NCBI GenBank assembly: GCA_009784565.1
Contig: WRBL01000017.1
Coordinates: forward strand, 1-37,752
Length of the DNA: 37,752 nt
Reading direction: 5' to 3'
Origin: Streptosporangiales bacterium
Lineage (GTDB): Bacteria > Actinomycetota > Actinomycetes > Streptosporangiales > Streptosporangiaceae
Of this stretch, positions 22,685-31,477 are shown piece by piece. The position numbers and the translations under genes are program-made. The notes below the pieces were generated by a model. The model ran no database searches. It worked only from the letters and a program-made list of their open reading frames with translations, and was not told where the DNA came from. Numbering within the stretch: position 1 is the stretch's first letter; each line of letters opens with the position of its first letter.

Positions 22685-24046
22685 ATGAGCGTGCCCGAGA
22701 TACGCGGCCTGTCGGCCGGAGCCCTGGTGACGGACCCGCAGGTCATCGAGGGATACCGGCGGGACCAGGCGGCGATCGTCCCGGCCGGGCGGCCCCTGGG
22801 CGTCGTCCGCGCGGCCAGCGTCGAGGACGTGAGCGCGGCCCTGGCCTGGGCCAGCGGCCACCAGGTCCCGGTCGTACCGCGCGGCGCGGGCACCGGGCTG
22901 TCCGGCGGCGCCAACGCGATCGACGGGTGCCTGGTCGTGTCTACCGAGAAGCTCACCGCGATCCGCGTCGTGGACGCGGCGAACTCCTGCGCCGTCGCCG
23001 AGGCCGGCGTGATCAACGCCGACGTGGGACGGGCCGCCGCGAAGGCCGGGCTTTTCTACCCGCCCGACCCGGGCAGCTTCGAGATCTCCACGATCGGCGG
23101 GAACCTGGCCACCAACGCCGGCGGCATGCGGTGCGTCAAGTACGGAGTCACACGGGACTCCGTCCTCGGCCTCGAGGCGGTGCTGGCCGACGGGACCGTC
23201 CTGGCGACCGGCAGCGGAGGCGCCCGCAAGAACGTCGCCGGGTACGACCTCACGTCGCTGCTGATCGGGTCCGAGGGCACGCTCGGGATCATCACGTCGG
23301 CCACGCTGCGGCTGCGGCCGCTGCCCCCGCGTCCCCCGGTCACGTTCGCGGCGACGATCCCGGAACTGCCGCAGGCCGGCCACGTGGTCGCGGCGATCGG
23401 TGCCAGCGGCGTCACGCCGAGTCTCCTGGAGTTCATCGACAACCCGACGATCAACGCGATCGAGGACTACCGGCGGATGGATCTCGACCGGTCCGCCGCC
23501 GGGCTGCTGATCGGCCAGGCCGACGGCGTCTCGGCCGACGAGGACGTGGCGGCCATGATGAAGTGCTGCGAGGAGGCGGGCGCGGTGGACGTGCTGCGCT
23601 CCGACAGCGCGGAGGAGGCCGAGTCGCTGCTGGCGGCCCGGCGGCTGGCCGCGCCCGCCGTGATGGCGACCGGGCCCACCATCATCGACGACGTGTGCGT
23701 GCCGCCGGGGCGGCTCACCGCGATGCTGGAGGAAGTGCAGCGGGTCAGCCGCGACAGCGGGCTGACGATCGCGGTCACCGCGCACGCCGGGGACGGCAAC
23801 CTGCACCCGGCGCTGATGCTGCCGTCCCTGGAAGACGACGTGGTCGCGCGGGCGATGGAGGCCGGGGAGCGGCTGTGCCGGCGCGCAGTCGAGCTCGGCG
23901 GGACGATCACCGGCGAGCACGGAGTCGGCGCGCTCAAGCAGCCGTGGGTCTCCGGCCAGCTCGGCCCGGCGGCCCTGGCCGCCCACCGGGCGATCAAGGC
24001 GGCGCTGGACCCGGCGGGGATCCTGAACCCGGGACGGGCCTTCTAG
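22685..24046 (+). CDS. FAD-linked oxidase, GlcD / D-lactate dehydrogenase type
   Basis: 453 aa, ATG 22685 (GTG 22667 is an alternative; neither has a strong ribosome site). Seen: the FAD-binding PCMH fold with PRGAGTGLSGG (65-75), DPGSFEISTIGGNLATNAGG (128-147), KYGVTRDSVLGLE, AGYDLTSLLIGSEGTLGI (185-202), and a C-terminal FAD-oxidase domain with HAGDGNLHP (367-375) and GEHGVG (410-415), which form the active site and hydroxyacid-binding region. Expected reaction: oxidation of a 2-hydroxy acid (glycolate, D-lactate or similar) to the 2-oxo acid, passing electrons to a membrane or soluble acceptor. No GlcE or GlcF partner is adjacent. Its stop overlaps the convergent LivF gene by four bases. 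Confidence 0.93.
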   Translation: MSVPEIRGLSAGALVTDPQVIEGYRRDQAAIVPAGRPLGVVRAASVEDVSAALAWASGHQVPVVPRGAGTGLSGGANAIDGCLVVSTEKLTAIRVVDAANSCAVAEAGVINADVGRAAAKAGLFYPPDPGSFEISTIGGNLATNAGGMRCVKYGVTRDSVLGLEAVLADGTVLATGSGGARKNVAGYDLTSLLIGSEGTLGIITSATLRLRPLPPRPPVTFAATIPELPQAGHVVAAIGASGVTPSLLEFIDNPTINAIEDYRRMDLDRSAAGLLIGQADGVSADEDVAAMMKCCEEAGAVDVLRSDSAEEAESLLAARRLAAPAVMATGPTIIDDVCVPPGRLTAMLEEVQRVSRDSGLTIAVTAHAGDGNLHPALMLPSLEDDVVARAMEAGERLCRRAVELGGTITGEHGVGALKQPWVSGQLGPAALAAHRAIKAALDPAGILNPGRAF

Positions 24047-24813
24047 GCGCGCGGCGCGGCGCCGCCGAGGAAGGACTCGGTGAACGCCGGGTCCGCGGCG
24101 AGACGCGCCGGCGTGCCGGACATGCGGACCTCTCCCCCGGCCAGCACGTAGGCGAAGTCGGCGATCGCCAGCACGGCGCGGGCCCGCTGCTCCACGATCA
24201 GGACCGCCGCGCCGGAGTCCGCCAGCCGCCGGACGTGCTCGGCCAGCAGGGTCCGGGCGATGGCGGGGGCCAGGTTCGCGGTCGGCTCGTCCAGCAGGAA
24301 CACGCCGGGCTCGAGCATGAGGACCCGGCCCATGGCGAGCATCTTCCGCTCGCCGCCGCTGAGCTTGCCCGCGGGCCGGGTGAGCATCTGCCCGAGGCGG
24401 GGGAACACCGTGACCACGTGATCGACCCGTTCGGCGACGCGGGCGGGGCGCAGCAGGTAGCCGCCCATTTCCAGGTTCTCCCGGACGGTCAGCGGCGCGA
24501 ACACGTCGTCGACCTGCGGCACGTAGCCGACCCCGGCGCGGGCGACGGCCTCGGGCGCCCACCGGGTGATGTCCGTGTCCCCGACGGTCACCGTCCCGCC
24601 GGTGACGCGGACGATGCCGGTGAGGGACTTCAGCAGGGTGGATTTCCCGGAGCCGTTGGCGCCGACCAGCGCCACGACCTGACCCGGGTCGGCGGCGACG
24701 GTGATGTCGCGGATCACGGGGTCGCCGCCGTACCCGGCGGTGACGGACTCCGCGCGCAGCGGGGCCCCGGCCCGTCGGGGGGCGTGCTCATCCGGCAAGG
24801 GCTCATCCGACAA
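24043..24813 (-). CDS. livF: Branched-chain amino-acid type ABC transporter ATP-binding protein LivF
   Basis: 256 aa. Seen: Walker A GANGSGKST (51-59), Q-loop VPQ (98-100), signature LSGGE (151-155), Walker B VFLLDEPT (171-178), and the H-loop position occupied by Gln in IVEQR, as is usual for LivF-type ATPases. A 20-residue polar N-terminal extension precedes the domain. It couples ATP hydrolysis to import of branched-chain or other hydrophobic amino acids, or related small amides, with the LivH and LivM permease subunits. It is last in the leftward operon and overlaps the LivM-LivG gene by 11 bases. Confidence 0.93.
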   Translation of the reverse strand: MSDEPLPDEHAPRRAGAPLRAESVTAGYGGDPVIRDITVAADPGQVVALVGANGSGKSTLLKSLTGIVRVTGGTVTVGDTDITRWAPEAVARAGVGYVPQVDDVFAPLTVRENLEMGGYLLRPARVAERVDHVVTVFPRLGQMLTRPAGKLSGGERKMLAMGRVLMLEPGVFLLDEPTANLAPAIARTLLAEHVRRLADSGAAVLIVEQRARAVLAIADFAYVLAGGEVRMSGTPARLAADPAFTESFLGGAAPRA

Positions 24814-26608
24814 GGTACGCCTCCACCACTTCGGCGCGGGACCGCAGCTCGGCCATGGTTCCCTCGGCCAGCACGGCGCCTTCGGCCATGACGATGACCG
24901 GGTCGCAGAACTCGTCCATGATCGCGAGCTCGTGCTCCACCATGAGGATGGTGAGGCCCCCGGCGGCCAGCCCGGTGAGGGCGGTGCCGATGGTCCGGGC
25001 CAGGTCCGGGTGGACGCCCGCCATCGGCTCGTCCAGCAGCAGGACCGCCGGCTCGGCCATGAGGGCCCGCATGATCTCGACCAGCCGGCGCTGGCCGCCG
25101 GACAGGTCCCCGGCGTAGCTGCCGGCGTGCTGGGCGAGACCGAAGCGTTCCAGCAGGTCCCGGGCGCGGGCGGCGGCCGCGTCCTCGTCCTTCTTCCAGT
25201 AGCGGGGGCCGGCGAGCGCGCCGCGGAAGGAGTCTCCCCGGTGGCCGGGCACCGCGGACAGCAGGTTCTCCATCACGGTGAGCCGCTTGAACTCGCTGGC
25301 CATCTGGAAGGTGCGGACCAGGCCGAGGCGGGCGCGGCGGAAGGCGGGCAGGCCGGTGACGTCCTTCCCGTCGTAGAGCACCTGCCCGCCCGAGACCGGC
25401 AGCGTGCCCGCCAGCATGGCCAGCAGGGTGGACTTGCCCGCGCCGTTCGGCCCGATCAGGCCGGTGACGGTGCCCGCGGTGACGCGGAATGACACGCCGC
25501 TGACCGCCCGGACGCCGCCGTAGTCGCGGGAGACGTCGCGGGCCTCCAGGACGGTCCGGCCGCCGGGCGGGCGGGGCCGGGGCTCCGGGACCGAGGCCGG
25601 GTCCGGGGCGGGCCGAGGGCGCGCGCCCGGCTGGGCGGGAACGCCCGCCGTGTCCGGGACCCGGATGACCCGTTTGCGCTCGGGCAGGATGCCCTGCGGC
25701 CGGAACCAGAGGAACAGCACGATCAGCAGCCCGATCGCCACCCATTCCAGGGAGGGGATCAGGTTGGGCGGGAGGTTGTTGGAGGTGGGGATGTAGCGGG
25801 TGATCTCCTCGAAGCCGACCGGCACGCAGATCGCTCCGATGACGGCGCCGAGGTGATTGCCGGTGCCGCCGATGATGACCGCGGCGAACAGGACGACGGT
25901 CTCGGCGTAGCCCCACGCGGCGGGCGACCAGGTGGTGATGTAGGAGACGAGGATGCCGCCGGACAGCCCGGCGATGGCACCGCCGGTGACCAGCATCGCG
26001 GTGCGCAGGGACAGCAGGTTCTTGCCGAGGGAGTCCGCGACGGTGTCGTTGTCGCGCATGGCGCGCAGCGTCCGGCCGTAGGGCGACTCGGTGAGCCGCC
26101 GGACGAAGAAGTACACCGCGACGGCCACGATGAGCGCGCCGATGGTGAAGTCCCAGCCGTAGCCGGAGGACTGCGGGTCGAACTCGCCCTGCAGCGGCTG
26201 CGGGATGAGCGACAGGCCGGCGTCGCCGTTGAGCAGCGGCCGGTAGTTGGTGACCAGGAGGTTCAGCAGGACGGCGGTGACCAGCAGCCCGACGGCGGCG
26301 AAGTCGCCGCGCAGCCGCCGGCCGACCAGGAACGTGAACGGCAGCGCGATGACGCCGCCGACGACGGCCGCGCCGATCCACGGGAGGGGAAACGGCAGGT
26401 GCCAGCCCCCGATGTAGGACTGGAAGCCGCCGTTGGCCGTCTGGGACGGCAGGGCCAGGATCGCCGCCGTGTAGCCCCCGGCCGCCTGGAAGATGATGAA
26501 CCCGAAATTGGTGACGCCGCCGATGCCGAACTGCTGGGACAGGCCCAGGCAGGCCATGGCGTCGACGGCCGCGTAGATCAGCAGGTTGACGATGTAGAAA
26601 GAGTTCAC
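24803..26608 (-). CDS. LivM-LivG fusion: ABC permease plus ATP-binding domain
   Basis: 601 aa from GTG 26608 with GGGGGC upstream; the start overlaps the LivH stop as GTGA. Seen: a LivM-type permease (about 1-305) with nine or so hydrophobic helices and the coupling-loop motif SPYGRTLRAMRDND (175-188), a Pro/Arg-rich linker (about 312-350), then a LivG-type ATPase with Walker A GPNGAGKST (386-394), TFQ (433-435), signature LSGGQ (502-506), Walker B VLLLDEP (522-528) and His in MVEHEL. Fusions of these two subunits occur in actinobacteria. Here the fusion fixes the permease/ATPase ratio and leaves LivF as the only separate ATPase. No internal start with a good ribosome site is evident in the linker. 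Confidence 0.93.
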   Translation of the reverse strand: MNSFYIVNLLIYAAVDAMACLGLSQQFGIGGVTNFGFIIFQAAGGYTAAILALPSQTANGGFQSYIGGWHLPFPLPWIGAAVVGGVIALPFTFLVGRRLRGDFAAVGLLVTAVLLNLLVTNYRPLLNGDAGLSLIPQPLQGEFDPQSSGYGWDFTIGALIVAVAVYFFVRRLTESPYGRTLRAMRDNDTVADSLGKNLLSLRTAMLVTGGAIAGLSGGILVSYITTWSPAAWGYAETVVLFAAVIIGGTGNHLGAVIGAICVPVGFEEITRYIPTSNNLPPNLIPSLEWVAIGLLIVLFLWFRPQGILPERKRVIRVPDTAGVPAQPGARPRPAPDPASVPEPRPRPPGGRTVLEARDVSRDYGGVRAVSGVSFRVTAGTVTGLIGPNGAGKSTLLAMLAGTLPVSGGQVLYDGKDVTGLPAFRRARLGLVRTFQMASEFKRLTVMENLLSAVPGHRGDSFRGALAGPRYWKKDEDAAAARARDLLERFGLAQHAGSYAGDLSGGQRRLVEIMRALMAEPAVLLLDEPMAGVHPDLARTIGTALTGLAAGGLTILMVEHELAIMDEFCDPVIVMAEGAVLAEGTMAELRSRAEVVEAYLVG

Positions 26609-27471
26609 GCGCGCGCCCCCAGCAGTCCCGACGGCCGGACGCCCAGCATGACCAGCAGGATCACGAATCCGATCACGTACTTGTAGTCGGGGGTGATGTA
26701 GGCGGCGCTGACCTCGGTGGCCACGCCGATGATGACCGCCCCGAGCATCGCCCCGTAGGCCTGGCCGGGACCGCCGAGGAACACGGCGGCCAGGATGAGC
26801 ACCAGGAACAGGTCGGTGCTGGTCGCGCCGAAGCTGCCCGCGTCCATCGCGAACACCACCCCGGCGAGGCCGCACAGGGCTCCGGTGACCGCCCAGGTGA
26901 CGGCGATGACCCGGCCGGTCCGGATGCCGCAGTTGCGGGCCAGGGTCTTGTTGGCGGCGGTGGCCCGCATCGCCTTGCCGAGCCGGGTGTAGCGCAGCAG
27001 AACGTGGGTGCCCGCCATGACCAGCAGGCTCAGCCCGATGACGACCAGCTGCACGACGGACAGGTCCAGCCCGCCGGCCCGGAGCGACGGGCCGTCGCTC
27101 ATGCTGTAGGAGACGCTGGTCCCGCCCGCGGCGGCCTGCACGCCGAACTCGATGATCAGCGTCATCCCCAGCGACACGATGACCATCGTGATCGGGGACA
27201 CGCCGCGCCGCTGGAACGGCGCGTACACACAAGCGTTCAGCAGCACCGACCCGGCTCCGCACACGATCATCGCGACGACCAGGCCGATCCAGACGGACAC
27301 CCCGGCGGCGTTGAGCACGTAGGCCACGAACGCCCCCGCCGTCATGACCGCGCCGTAGGCGAGGTTGAGCACGTCGGTGACGCCGAACTGCAGCGTGAAC
27401 CCGGTCGCGGCGATCGCCAGGACCGAGGCCGTCACCAGGCCGAAGCCCAAGGAGGACAGGAAAGCGGTCAC
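26605..27471 (-). CDS. livH: Branched-chain amino-acid type ABC permease LivH
   Basis: 288 aa, GTG 27471 overlapping the LivK stop as GTGA. Seen: about eight membrane helices, the LivH N-terminal signature ATGFTLQFGVTDVLNLAYGAVMTAGAFVAY (22-51, cut here for description) and the cytoplasmic loop RYTRLGKAMRATAANKTLARNCGI (about 159-182) that contacts the ATPase. VFLGGPGQAYGAMLGAV near the end is typical. Forms the membrane channel with the LivM half of the fusion protein. Encoded second in a four-gene operon of almost continuous stop/start overlaps. Confidence 0.94.
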   Translation of the reverse strand: MTAFLSSLGFGLVTASVLAIAATGFTLQFGVTDVLNLAYGAVMTAGAFVAYVLNAAGVSVWIGLVVAMIVCGAGSVLLNACVYAPFQRRGVSPITMVIVSLGMTLIIEFGVQAAAGGTSVSYSMSDGPSLRAGGLDLSVVQLVVIGLSLLVMAGTHVLLRYTRLGKAMRATAANKTLARNCGIRTGRVIAVTWAVTGALCGLAGVVFAMDAGSFGATSTDLFLVLILAAVFLGGPGQAYGAMLGAVIIGVATEVSAAYITPDYKYVIGFVILLVMLGVRPSGLLGARA

Positions 27472-28811
27472 GGCGCGATGGCCCTCAGCTGGGCCGGACT
27501 GATGTTGCCGGCCACGTTGACCTGCCCGCCGGGACTGTAGGTGTCGATCTGGAAGATGCCGGGCGAGTCGTGGAAGCCGTCGAAGCTGGTCGCCCCGCCG
27601 GGCCCTTCGTACCGGACCTGGTGGCCGGCCTTGATGCTGGCGGCGCAGGAGGCGAAGTCGTGGCAGGTGACCGCGCCGGGCGCGCCGTTCCCGATCTTGA
27701 TGATGTCCGGACCGTAGGCGCTGGCGCTGGTGGACTTGGCCTCCAGCATCGCCAGGGCGGCGAGGTTGATGCCGTCGTAGAGGTGCACGCCGCCCGCCGA
27801 GCTCAGGTACGTGGCGAAGTTCCCGCTGGCCCCGGGGACCTTGCCTTGCTGGGACAGCAGTGCCTTGGAGTAGGTCTGGTAGGCGGCGCCGCTGGTCTCG
27901 GTGACGAGGTTGTCGGCGTGGAAGTTCGAGGCGAAGTCCGCCGCTCCGACGGCCGCGGCGGAGGCCTTGAAGAACGGGGGCGAGATGGCCGCGGCCGTCC
28001 CGATGACGGGGATCATCTTCCCGCCGTTCAGCTGCTTGATCTCCGAGAACAGGGTCGGGTCGGCCGACCCGAGGGCCTCGGTGATGATCGCGTCCGGGTG
28101 CGAGGAGACGATCGACTGGGCCTCGGTGCGGAACGTGGTCGCGTGCAGGTCCAGCGTCTGGTTGGTGGTCGTGGTGATGCCGGCCTTCTTCAGCGCCGCG
28201 AGGGCGGGCTTGATGAAGGTCTGGGAGCCGATGTCGTTCCCGTACGCCAGCGCGACCCGCTTGTCGTGCAGTCGCTCGGCGATCGCGACGTCAGCGTAGG
28301 ACTCCGCGAGGTCCGGGGGCACGAGCCGGTAGAAATACGGGAAATGCACGCTGTCGAATTCCGACTGCCCGGTCATGCAGAACATCGCCGTTTTCCGGGA
28401 ATTGATGACCGGCACCACGGACGCGGCCTCGTCCGAGGTGCAGCCGATGACCAGGCCCAGGCCGGGGGTCGAGGCGAACAGCTGGTTGACGGCGGGCACC
28501 GCGTCGGCGGGGTCGCCGCGGGTGTCGACGCTCTTGCAGTTCAGCTTGTGCCCGAGCACCCCGCCCGCGGCGTTGACGGCGTGGACGGCGCCGTAGCAGG
28601 CGGCCAGGTAGGTCGGGCCGAGCTCGGCATCGGCGCCGGTGAACGGGGCGACGTCGGCCACGGTCAGCGCGGCCCCGGGAGCGGGCCCTCCGCCCGATCC
28701 TCCGGAGCCTCCGGAGGCGCCGTGCTTGGCGGAGGCGGCGCACCCGGCCAGGGCGGACACGGCGGTGACCGAGGCGAGGACAGCGGCGGCAACAGGGGTG
28801 GTGAACTTCAT
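27468..28811 (-). CDS. Substrate-binding lipoprotein of the Liv-type ABC transporter (LivK-like)
   Basis: 447 aa, ATG 28811 with GGAGGA three bases upstream. Seen: a lipoprotein signal with lipobox LAGC (Cys24), a Gly/Ser linker (32-46), then a two-lobed type-1 periplasmic-binding fold: LTVADVAPFTGADAELG, NAAGGVLGHKL, LVIGCTSDEAASVVPVI, and VALAYGNDIGSQTFIKPAL. It is anchored outside the membrane and delivers ligand to LivH/LivM. The ligand could be a branched-chain amino acid, but the family also includes amide, urea and aromatic binders, and the pocket cannot be read from sequence alone. First gene of the operon. Confidence 0.93.
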   Translation of the reverse strand: MKFTTPVAAAVLASVTAVSALAGCAASAKHGASGGSGGSGGGPAPGAALTVADVAPFTGADAELGPTYLAACYGAVHAVNAAGGVLGHKLNCKSVDTRGDPADAVPAVNQLFASTPGLGLVIGCTSDEAASVVPVINSRKTAMFCMTGQSEFDSVHFPYFYRLVPPDLAESYADVAIAERLHDKRVALAYGNDIGSQTFIKPALAALKKAGITTTTNQTLDLHATTFRTEAQSIVSSHPDAIITEALGSADPTLFSEIKQLNGGKMIPVIGTAAAISPPFFKASAAAVGAADFASNFHADNLVTETSGAAYQTYSKALLSQQGKVPGASGNFATYLSSAGGVHLYDGINLAALAMLEAKSTSASAYGPDIIKIGNGAPGAVTCHDFASCAASIKAGHQVRYEGPGGATSFDGFHDSPGIFQIDTYSPGGQVNVAGNISPAQLRAIAP

Positions 28812-28834
28812 CGTTCCTCCACTCGAACCCGGCT

Positions 28835-28863
28835 TGTATACAGTATTTGAACTGGAGCGTAAA
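28835..28863 (-). promoter_or_regulatory. Probable promoter of the liv operon
   Basis: Leftward -35 TTTACG (28863-28858) and -10 TATACA (28840-28835) are separated by 17 bp, giving a start near 28828 and a leader of about 17 nt that contains the GGAGGA ribosome site. A TTGACC farther up (28884-28879) has no matching -10. The rest of the 278-bp gap to 29090 holds the operator-like palindrome listed separately. Confidence 0.45.
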
Positions 28864-29052
28864 TCGGCTTAACTGAATGGTCAAGAACGATAAGCTGATG
28901 AAATTCCTCAGAGTCGTGACCTTCTGAGCATCACTGATTTCCGTGATCCCGGAAACGCCACGAATGCTGGCACGAACCCCTTTTTCCCCGAACGGATCAT
29001 GGTGCCTCTCCCGCGCCATCCGCCTCCCCAGCCCCGCTGAACGGGGACCTTA

Positions 29053-29066
29053 CTACTCGCGAGTAG
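29053..29066. promoter_or_regulatory. Perfect 14-bp TetR-type palindrome CTACTCGCGAGTAG
   Basis: CTACTCGCGAGTAG reads identically on both strands, 24 bp before the ATG of the enoyl-reductase-like gene, overlapping its likely promoter. The form (TACT...AGTA with a CG-rich centre) is typical of TetR-family operators in actinobacteria, including those controlling lipid genes. No TetR gene lies in the window, so the regulator acts from elsewhere. Confidence 0.6.
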
Positions 29067-29089
29067 AGCGGGCGTGCCAGGATAAGCGG

Positions 29090-30319
29090 ATGCGCGACGA
29101 CAGAGAACTTGACCTCCTGCTAGTCGGGGCCACCGGCTTCGTGGGCCGGCTCACCGCCGCTTACCTCGCCGCCCACGCACCCGAGGACCTGCGCGTCGGC
29201 CTGGCCGGACGCGACGAGCGGCGGCTGAAGGATGTCCGGGACGGCCTCGGGGATCCCGCCCGGACCTGGCCGGTCCTGGTCGCCGATACCACGACCCCCG
29301 GCGGCGCGGCCATGGCGGCCCGGGCGGCGAGGGTCGTGGTGACCACCGTCGGCCCGTACCGGCGGCTGGGCCTGGAACTGGCCCGGGCCTGCGCCGGAGC
29401 CGGGACCGACTACGCCGACCTCACCGGCGAGATCCTGTTCGTCCGGGACACGATCGGCCAGTGCCACGACGCCGCCGTCGCGAGCGGGGCGCGGATCGTG
29501 CACAGCTGCGGCTTCGACTCCGTCCCCTCCGACCTCGGCGTGCTCCTGGCCCACCAGGCGGCCGAAGCCGACGGCACGGGCCCCCTCACGGACACCACCC
29601 TGGTGGTGACCGCGCTGCGCGGCGGCATGAGCGGCGGCACCATCGCCTCCGGCATGGGCCAGTTCGAAGAGGCCCGGACGAACCCCGAGGCCGCCCGGAT
29701 CGTCGCCGACCCGTACGCGTTCAGTCCGGACCGGGCCGCCGAGCCGTCGCTGGGCGACGAGAGCGACCTGGCCGTCCCCCGCCACGACGACGGCGTCGGC
29801 CAGTGGACCGGCCCGTTCCTCATGGCCTACTACAACACGCGGATCGTGCGGCGCAGCAACGCCCTGCAAGAGTGGGCGTACGGGCGCGAGTTCCGGTATC
29901 GCGAGGTCATGGGCTTCGGCACCGGCGCGGCCGGCGCCGCGAAGGCGGCGGCGGTAGCCTGCGGGTCCGCCGTCGCGCAGGCCGCCCTGACCCAGCCCGC
30001 GGCGCGCGCCCTGGTCAGCCCGCTGCTGCCCAAGCCGGGCACCGGCCCGGGCGAGAAGGCCCGGGCCAGCGGTTTCTTCCGCATCGAGGTGCATGCTCGT
30101 ACCTCCAGCGGCGCCCGGTACGTGACCGACGTCCGCGCCCCGGGCGACCCCGGCTACGCGGGCACGGCGGTCATGCTCGGCGAGAGCGGCCTGTGCCTGG
30201 CGCTCGACCAGCTGCCGGCGCGGGGCGGCGTCCTCACCCCCGCGACCGCCATGGGCCCGGCCCTCGCGGACCGCCTCCGCGCCGCCGGCCACACCTACAA
30301 CGCGCGCCGCGTTTCGTAA
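29090..30319 (+). CDS. Saccharopine-dehydrogenase-like protein (trans-acting enoyl reductase type)
   Basis: 409 aa from ATG 29090 (AGGA eight bases upstream); in-frame codons from 28943 cross the operator and are rejected. Seen: an N-terminal Rossmann fold with LLVGATGFVGRLTAAYLA (9-26), LAGRDERRL (41-49), VVVTTVGPYRRLG (82-94), AGTDYADLTGE (103-113) and HSCGFDSVPSDLGVLL (about 143-158). Known: this family includes the mycobacterial trans-acting enoyl reductases that work with polyketide synthases (Rv2953 type) as well as many uncharacterised membrane-associated homologues. Substrate here is unknown; lipid modification is likely. The nearby TetR palindrome suggests regulation by a lipid or xenobiotic signal. 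Confidence 0.88.
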   Translation: MRDDRELDLLLVGATGFVGRLTAAYLAAHAPEDLRVGLAGRDERRLKDVRDGLGDPARTWPVLVADTTTPGGAAMAARAARVVVTTVGPYRRLGLELARACAGAGTDYADLTGEILFVRDTIGQCHDAAVASGARIVHSCGFDSVPSDLGVLLAHQAAEADGTGPLTDTTLVVTALRGGMSGGTIASGMGQFEEARTNPEAARIVADPYAFSPDRAAEPSLGDESDLAVPRHDDGVGQWTGPFLMAYYNTRIVRRSNALQEWAYGREFRYREVMGFGTGAAGAAKAAAVACGSAVAQAALTQPAARALVSPLLPKPGTGPGEKARASGFFRIEVHARTSSGARYVTDVRAPGDPGYAGTAVMLGESGLCLALDQLPARGGVLTPATAMGPALADRLRAAGHTYNARRVS

Positions 30320-30335
30320 CCGCCGCTTCCCGCGG

Positions 30336-30357
30336 CCGCCGCGCAGGGCGACGGCGG
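30336..30357. terminator. GC-rich hairpin between convergent genes
   Basis: CCGCCG and CGGCGG pair across a 10-nt loop within the 46-bp gap between the enoyl-reductase-like gene and the kinase gene. It lacks a T-tract but is placed to act on both strands. Confidence 0.3.
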
Positions 30358-30365
30358 GCGGGGCG

Positions 30366-31427
30366 TCAGCCGGGACCGCGGCGCGTCTCGGCGTCGGAGG
30401 CGCGGGCGATGGTGGCACGGGCGCGGCGGACGGAGATCCTCCCCGTGGCCGGCAGCACGTCGGCGATGAACCCGTAGGTCTTCACCAGCTCCGCGGCGTG
30501 GGAGGAGCCCTGGGCCGCCTTGGCCTGCGTGCGGGCGACCCAGTCGATGATGTCGCCCCAGCCCGGCGCGGCCAGGGACCCGCCGACGTACTGCACCGAC
30601 AGCGCCGCGCACAGGTTCGCGAACGCCAGCCGCTGCCGCAGCGGCCACTCGCGCAGCGTGCCGAGGACGAACCCGGCGCCGAACACGTCGCCGGCCCCGG
30701 TCGGGTCGTGCGCGTTCACCGGCAGCGACGGTACCCACTCCTGCTCGCCGGTGGTGGAGTCGATCGCGAGGGCCCCCTGCCCGCCGCAGGTGACCACGGC
30801 GACCGGCACGCGGTCGGCCAGGGCGTGCAGCGCGTCGTGCGGGTCGTCGGTGCGGGTGTAGGCCATGGCCTCGGCGCTGTTGGGCAGGAAGCAGTGGAAG
30901 TCCTGCAGCTGGTCCAGGACGGCCGGCGACCACTTCTCCTCCTCGTCCCACCCGGTGTCGCCGAACAGCAGCATCCCCGCTTCCTTGGCGGGGCCGAACC
31001 ACTCCTGGGGCTGGGCGTTCAGGTGCGCGAAACCGACGCGGGCCCTCGGGACGCTCCCGAGCAGTTCGCCGGGCGGGACCGGCGCCGGGTGCTCGTGCGT
31101 CAGCATCGCCCGGTCCCGGTCCACGACCATCGAGACGGTCACCGGGGAGTGCCAGTCCGAGAAGCGGCGGGAGTGGGCGAGATCGACGCCTTCCTGCTCG
31201 GTCAGCGTGGACCAGCAGAAGTCCCCGTACACGTCGTCGCCGAACGCGGCGGCCAGCGACGTCCGCACCCCCAGGCGGCTCGCGGCGATCGCCAGGTTCG
31301 CGATCCCGCCCGGGCACGACCCCATCCCGGAGGCCTGGATCTCGGCGCCGCGCAGCGGCAGCGACGGCATGCCCGTGAACACGACGTCGAAGAAGACGGT
31401 GCCGTGCATGAAAAGATCGAAGTCCAT
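30366..31427 (-). CDS. PfkB-family carbohydrate kinase
   Basis: 353 aa, ATG 31427 with GAGGAGG three bases upstream. Seen: PGGIANLAIAASRLG (39-53, first PfkB signature), GDDVYGDF (63-70), PNSAEAMAY (182-190, N..E motif), VVTCGGQGAL (211-220) and DPTGAGDVFGAGF (241-253) with the catalytic base Asp247 and anion hole. Phosphorylates a sugar or nucleoside using ATP in the cytoplasm. A basic tail of about 30 residues (SVRRARATIARASDAETRRG) is unusual. Divergent from the GH4 phospho-glycosidase across only 50 bp, so the two are probably co-regulated and the kinase may supply or process its phosphorylated substrate (inference). Confidence 0.92.
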   Translation of the reverse strand: MDFDLFMHGTVFFDVVFTGMPSLPLRGAEIQASGMGSCPGGIANLAIAASRLGVRTSLAAAFGDDVYGDFCWSTLTEQEGVDLAHSRRFSDWHSPVTVSMVVDRDRAMLTHEHPAPVPPGELLGSVPRARVGFAHLNAQPQEWFGPAKEAGMLLFGDTGWDEEEKWSPAVLDQLQDFHCFLPNSAEAMAYTRTDDPHDALHALADRVPVAVVTCGGQGALAIDSTTGEQEWVPSLPVNAHDPTGAGDVFGAGFVLGTLREWPLRQRLAFANLCAALSVQYVGGSLAAPGWGDIIDWVARTQAKAAQGSSHAAELVKTYGFIADVLPATGRISVRRARATIARASDAETRRGPG

Positions 31428-31463
31428 CGTCCTCCTCGCCGACCGCGCGCTCCGCGCGATCGG

Positions 31464-31469
31464 TAATGT
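31464..31469 (+). promoter_or_regulatory. Candidate -10 box of the GH4 gene
   Basis: TAATGT lies eight bases before GTG 31478. This spacing would give a leaderless or near-leaderless transcript, consistent with the lack of a ribosome site. The whole divergent region with the kinase gene is only 50 bp, so the two promoters must overlap. Confidence 0.3.
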
Positions 31470-31477
31470 ACGGGTAC

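Noticed and set aside
21725-24562. Very long leftward open frame spanning the EI24 gene and antisense to the FAD oxidase
   Set aside because: Only the part up to 22561 has membrane-protein character; the rest is Arg/Gly/Pro-rich antisense of a clear oxidase gene.
24803-27262. Extended start for the LivM-LivG fusion at 27262
   Set aside because: The extra N-terminal part is Arg-rich antisense-like sequence inside livH; GTG 26608 overlaps the LivH stop and starts the first membrane helix.
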